NCBI GenBank assembly: GCA_013350335.1
Contig: CM023540.1
Span: forward strand, 15,319,828 to 15,383,827
Direction of reading: 5' to 3'
DNA length: 64,000 bases
From: Chimonanthus salicifolius
Taxonomy: Eukaryota > Streptophyta > Magnoliopsida > Laurales > Calycanthaceae
Position numbers and translations under genes: made by a program. Positions 61,660 through 64,000 of the stretch are shown in pieces. Below the pieces are notes generated by a model. The model had not been told where the DNA came from. It did not search any database and saw only the letters and a program-made list of their open reading frames with translations. Positions within the stretch are counted from its first letter, which is position 1, and each line of letters starts with the position of its first letter.

Positions 61660-63073
61660 TTAAGTCGGCCGATATTTTCATAATAAATCAGATTTCAGCC
61701 AATACTAATAAATGTTGGAAAACTCAAATTACATCTTATATTTATTTTATTAGACTGAAATTTTATAAATTCGCATTAGTTTTCTACAAATTCCATTTCT
61801 GTTCAAATAATCACCAGGCATGAAGATGGGCCTCATACAGGTAGACTTTTGGTTCCGGTCAAGTCGGGTTTCAATAAATCTAATTCAACTTATGTGAAAA
61901 ATTATTGAATCTGACTTGACTTGAATCCCTGACCTAAGTTACTCAACTCGACTCGACTTAAATTGTTGACCTGATTTAATTTGAATATTGTTTCATAACT
62001 TGGTAGACTCGGGTCAGGATGGATTGAGTTGCTTTTAAATTTTTCAACCCGACTCGACTCGAATTCTATATGGGTTTATATTTTTTTCAACCCAATCCGA
62101 TCTGAGATATATAAAAATATAATTCAAACCCAATGATTTCTCGGGCGAGTTAAAATCCGACTCAAATTTCACCCCTAACTTTTGTTATCAAAATAAAGCT
62201 CGGGTCCTTGACAAATTCTATTGACTTTGCTATCTAAGAAGTACTGCAATATTCATTTAACATTCAATAGATGTAGAAATAAAGAATTTTAATTGCAATA
62301 TGGGAACTCTTGTTTTTTACTCTAGAATTCCATGTTTGGTTAGATATAGACTTTAAAGTGAAAATGATTGAAATTTATAAAATTTCAATTCTACCCAAAA
62401 TTTCCAACCTTTTAGGCATCTTTAGTGATCACGACTGAACAACAATATGATAAGGACAAAAATTAGTATTTTAGGTTTATATTATTCCCTGTATATATGT
62501 TTTCCAAAAGTAGAGCAAGTCTCTGATTCACAAATTTCTCTTGCTTTTTGTAATGCAATAGCCCCAACGTATCTGATGTATAATCTCAAAAAAGGTCGAA
62601 GCAAATAATAAAAAAATTGAGTAATTTACTTTTTAAATATTTTTTCTCATCTATCCCATTTTTCAAAATATTTGCCAGTTGTCAATCATTTTTAATCTTT
62701 AATCTAAGATATTAGATATAAAAAACTGATGAATAAATTCAATCTATGTATATTTCATACTAATTAATTTTAATATTAATATAGAATAATTATCTTTAAT
62801 TTATATTTCAAATAAAAATCTATTAGAATTTTTTGTAATTTTTTTTCATTTTTAAATATATTTGAAATTCTCAAGTTCATAACTTAAAAATAATATTTGA
62901 ACATGTAAAGATCGATATTTAATGAAGAATTGCATATTCATGAAGTTCATAATTTAATTCATTTTCTATAATTTTTCTGATTTTTTTTTAAATAAATGAA
63001 AAATCAGATGAGAAAAAATATCCGCAATATATTAGCTGATATAATATATAGCCAACGCCGATATTTTAAACCC
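61660..63073. mobile_element. TATCGGCCGATA-type element, second copy
   Basis: Shares blocks with 14,072-15,279 (CATTTGAACATGTAAA..GATATTTAATGAA, ...TTTCTGATTTTTTT) and ends with GCCGATATTTTAAACC near 63,072. The left end is unclear. A further repeat with GACTCGACTCGA words is nested at about 61,850-62,180. Confidence 0.45.
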
Positions 63074-63386
63074 TAAAACATGTTTTCTTATAAAATTACT
63101 TAGATCCATATATTGTCATGGTGACTGCACCATGTAGTCAAACACTTTATGACCAATGAATGGATAATTATATCCATTTATTTTATTTTTAATATTGTAT
63201 TTAAGTAAGAGAAATAGTTAAATACTAGAAGGAGTGGGTAACCTTCAAAAGTACCGAGGAAAAGAATAAAAAATATATGTTATATTGTCTAGTGATTGAT
63301 AATATAGTTTATGAAAAAAACAATTGAAAAAAATTCATAAAGTCAAAATTAAATAGATGGAATTATATGACAACATGAGACACATA

Positions 63387-63956
63387 CAGTAAAACCTCAA
63401 TAAATAAATTTTCAATAAATTAATAACCTTGTTTACATAATAAAATCTTCTAGTCCCAATTTGGGCCAATGTACTAAATTAATAGCCTCGTTAAATGCAT
63501 AAGATAATATTTTTTTAGAAATGTTTAAGGGCCCAACGACATATAAATTAATAATCGATGAAGTACATAAAAAAATAGCAAATAAAAATTCATCCTTAAT
63601 TTTTGAGTAACTTTTTACTTGACAACTTCTATTTTCTAAATTCAACTCTTTTTCAGAATATATATCTAAAGTTGTCTGTATTTTCTTTCTACTTAAATTG
63701 AACTCAACCTCATCCTTAATTTTTGCAATGCATACACCACTCTGATATATTTTTTTCATGTTGTATGTATTAATTTTTTACCACATTTATTGTTTTTGGT
63801 TTTGTAAGCTATACATGTACAAGTATTCTCTCTAAATTAATAAGTATCTATTTATCGATAAATTAATAAATTATTCATTATCAATAAATCAATAACTCTG
63901 CTAAAAGTAATAATTTCTCTCGATCCCAAAAGTATTATTTTATAGGAGTTTTACTG
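63387..63956 (-). mobile_element. pogo-like element with transposase remnant
   Basis: Termini CAGTAAAACCTC and GGAGTTTTACTG flanked by TA. The minus-strand ORF 63,759-63,433 ([47 protein letters not shown]) is the same C-terminal piece as in the copy at 37,503. Non-autonomous deletion derivative. Confidence 0.82.
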
Positions 63957-64000
63957 TATAAATATATTTGAACATAGTTGAAAAGAAATTAATTCATGCA

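Overview
The window is nuclear DNA from a flowering plant. It holds plant-specific gene families with GT-AG introns (an SnRK1 beta subunit, an mTERF5/MDA1-type organelle protein, an ELMO-domain protein, an F-box protein), and 60-80% of it looks like transposable-element sequence. The genes are not GC-rich, which argues against a grass; I do not call a species.

Layout. (1) 1-3912, minus: the C-terminal exons of an ELMO-domain gene, running off the left edge, with a hAT element in an intron. (2) 3.9-16.9 kb: a TE cluster. It contains a LINE tail, a truncated long-LTR element (5' LTR plus primer-binding site) carrying a solo LTR of another family with perfect target-site duplications, a segment that recurs at 31-33 kb, and MITEs. 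(3) 16,871-23,585: a complete 6.7-kb Mutator-like element (MULE). Its long terminal inverted repeats are built almost entirely from GATCGATC and CGCACGATC words. Inside are two convergent genes (a plant-transposon-protein cargo gene and a FAR1/MULE transposase) and a large fold-back repeat between their 3' ends. (4) 23,683-24,867, minus: an intact F-box gene whose stop codon is about 90 bp from the MULE end. (5) 25.4-33.4 kb: a hAT-like copy, a 3.15-kb solo LTR, the second copy of the duplicated segment and a SINE.

(6) 33,753-47,513, minus: a four-exon SnRK1 beta-1-type gene with two single-base frameshifts. Its introns carry an L1 LINE that itself contains a TRIM and a pogo-like element, and an RTE LINE. 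Three ACGTG elements sit about 320-350 bp upstream of its ATG. (7) 48.0-50.8 kb: a pogo-like element and a gypsy integrase remnant split by a hAT element. (8) 51,865-60,753, plus: a complete four-exon MTERF5/MDA1-type gene whose exon phases add up to 508 codons. Its 6.5-kb first intron holds a SINE interrupted by an LTR retrotransposon that is itself interrupted by a solo LTR. (9) 60.8-64.0 kb: a G-rich tract, another TATCGGCCGATA-type element and a third pogo-like element with a transposase remnant.

The most unusual item is the MULE with its palindromic-word TIRs, internal fold-back and cargo gene. Palindromic clusters recur in two unrelated elements here (TCGGACGATCCGA in an LTR, TATCGGCCGATA in a MITE-like element). 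Four single-base frameshifts in otherwise conserved genes (two at homopolymers, two at doubled bases) leave open whether those genes are decayed or the assembly has indel errors.
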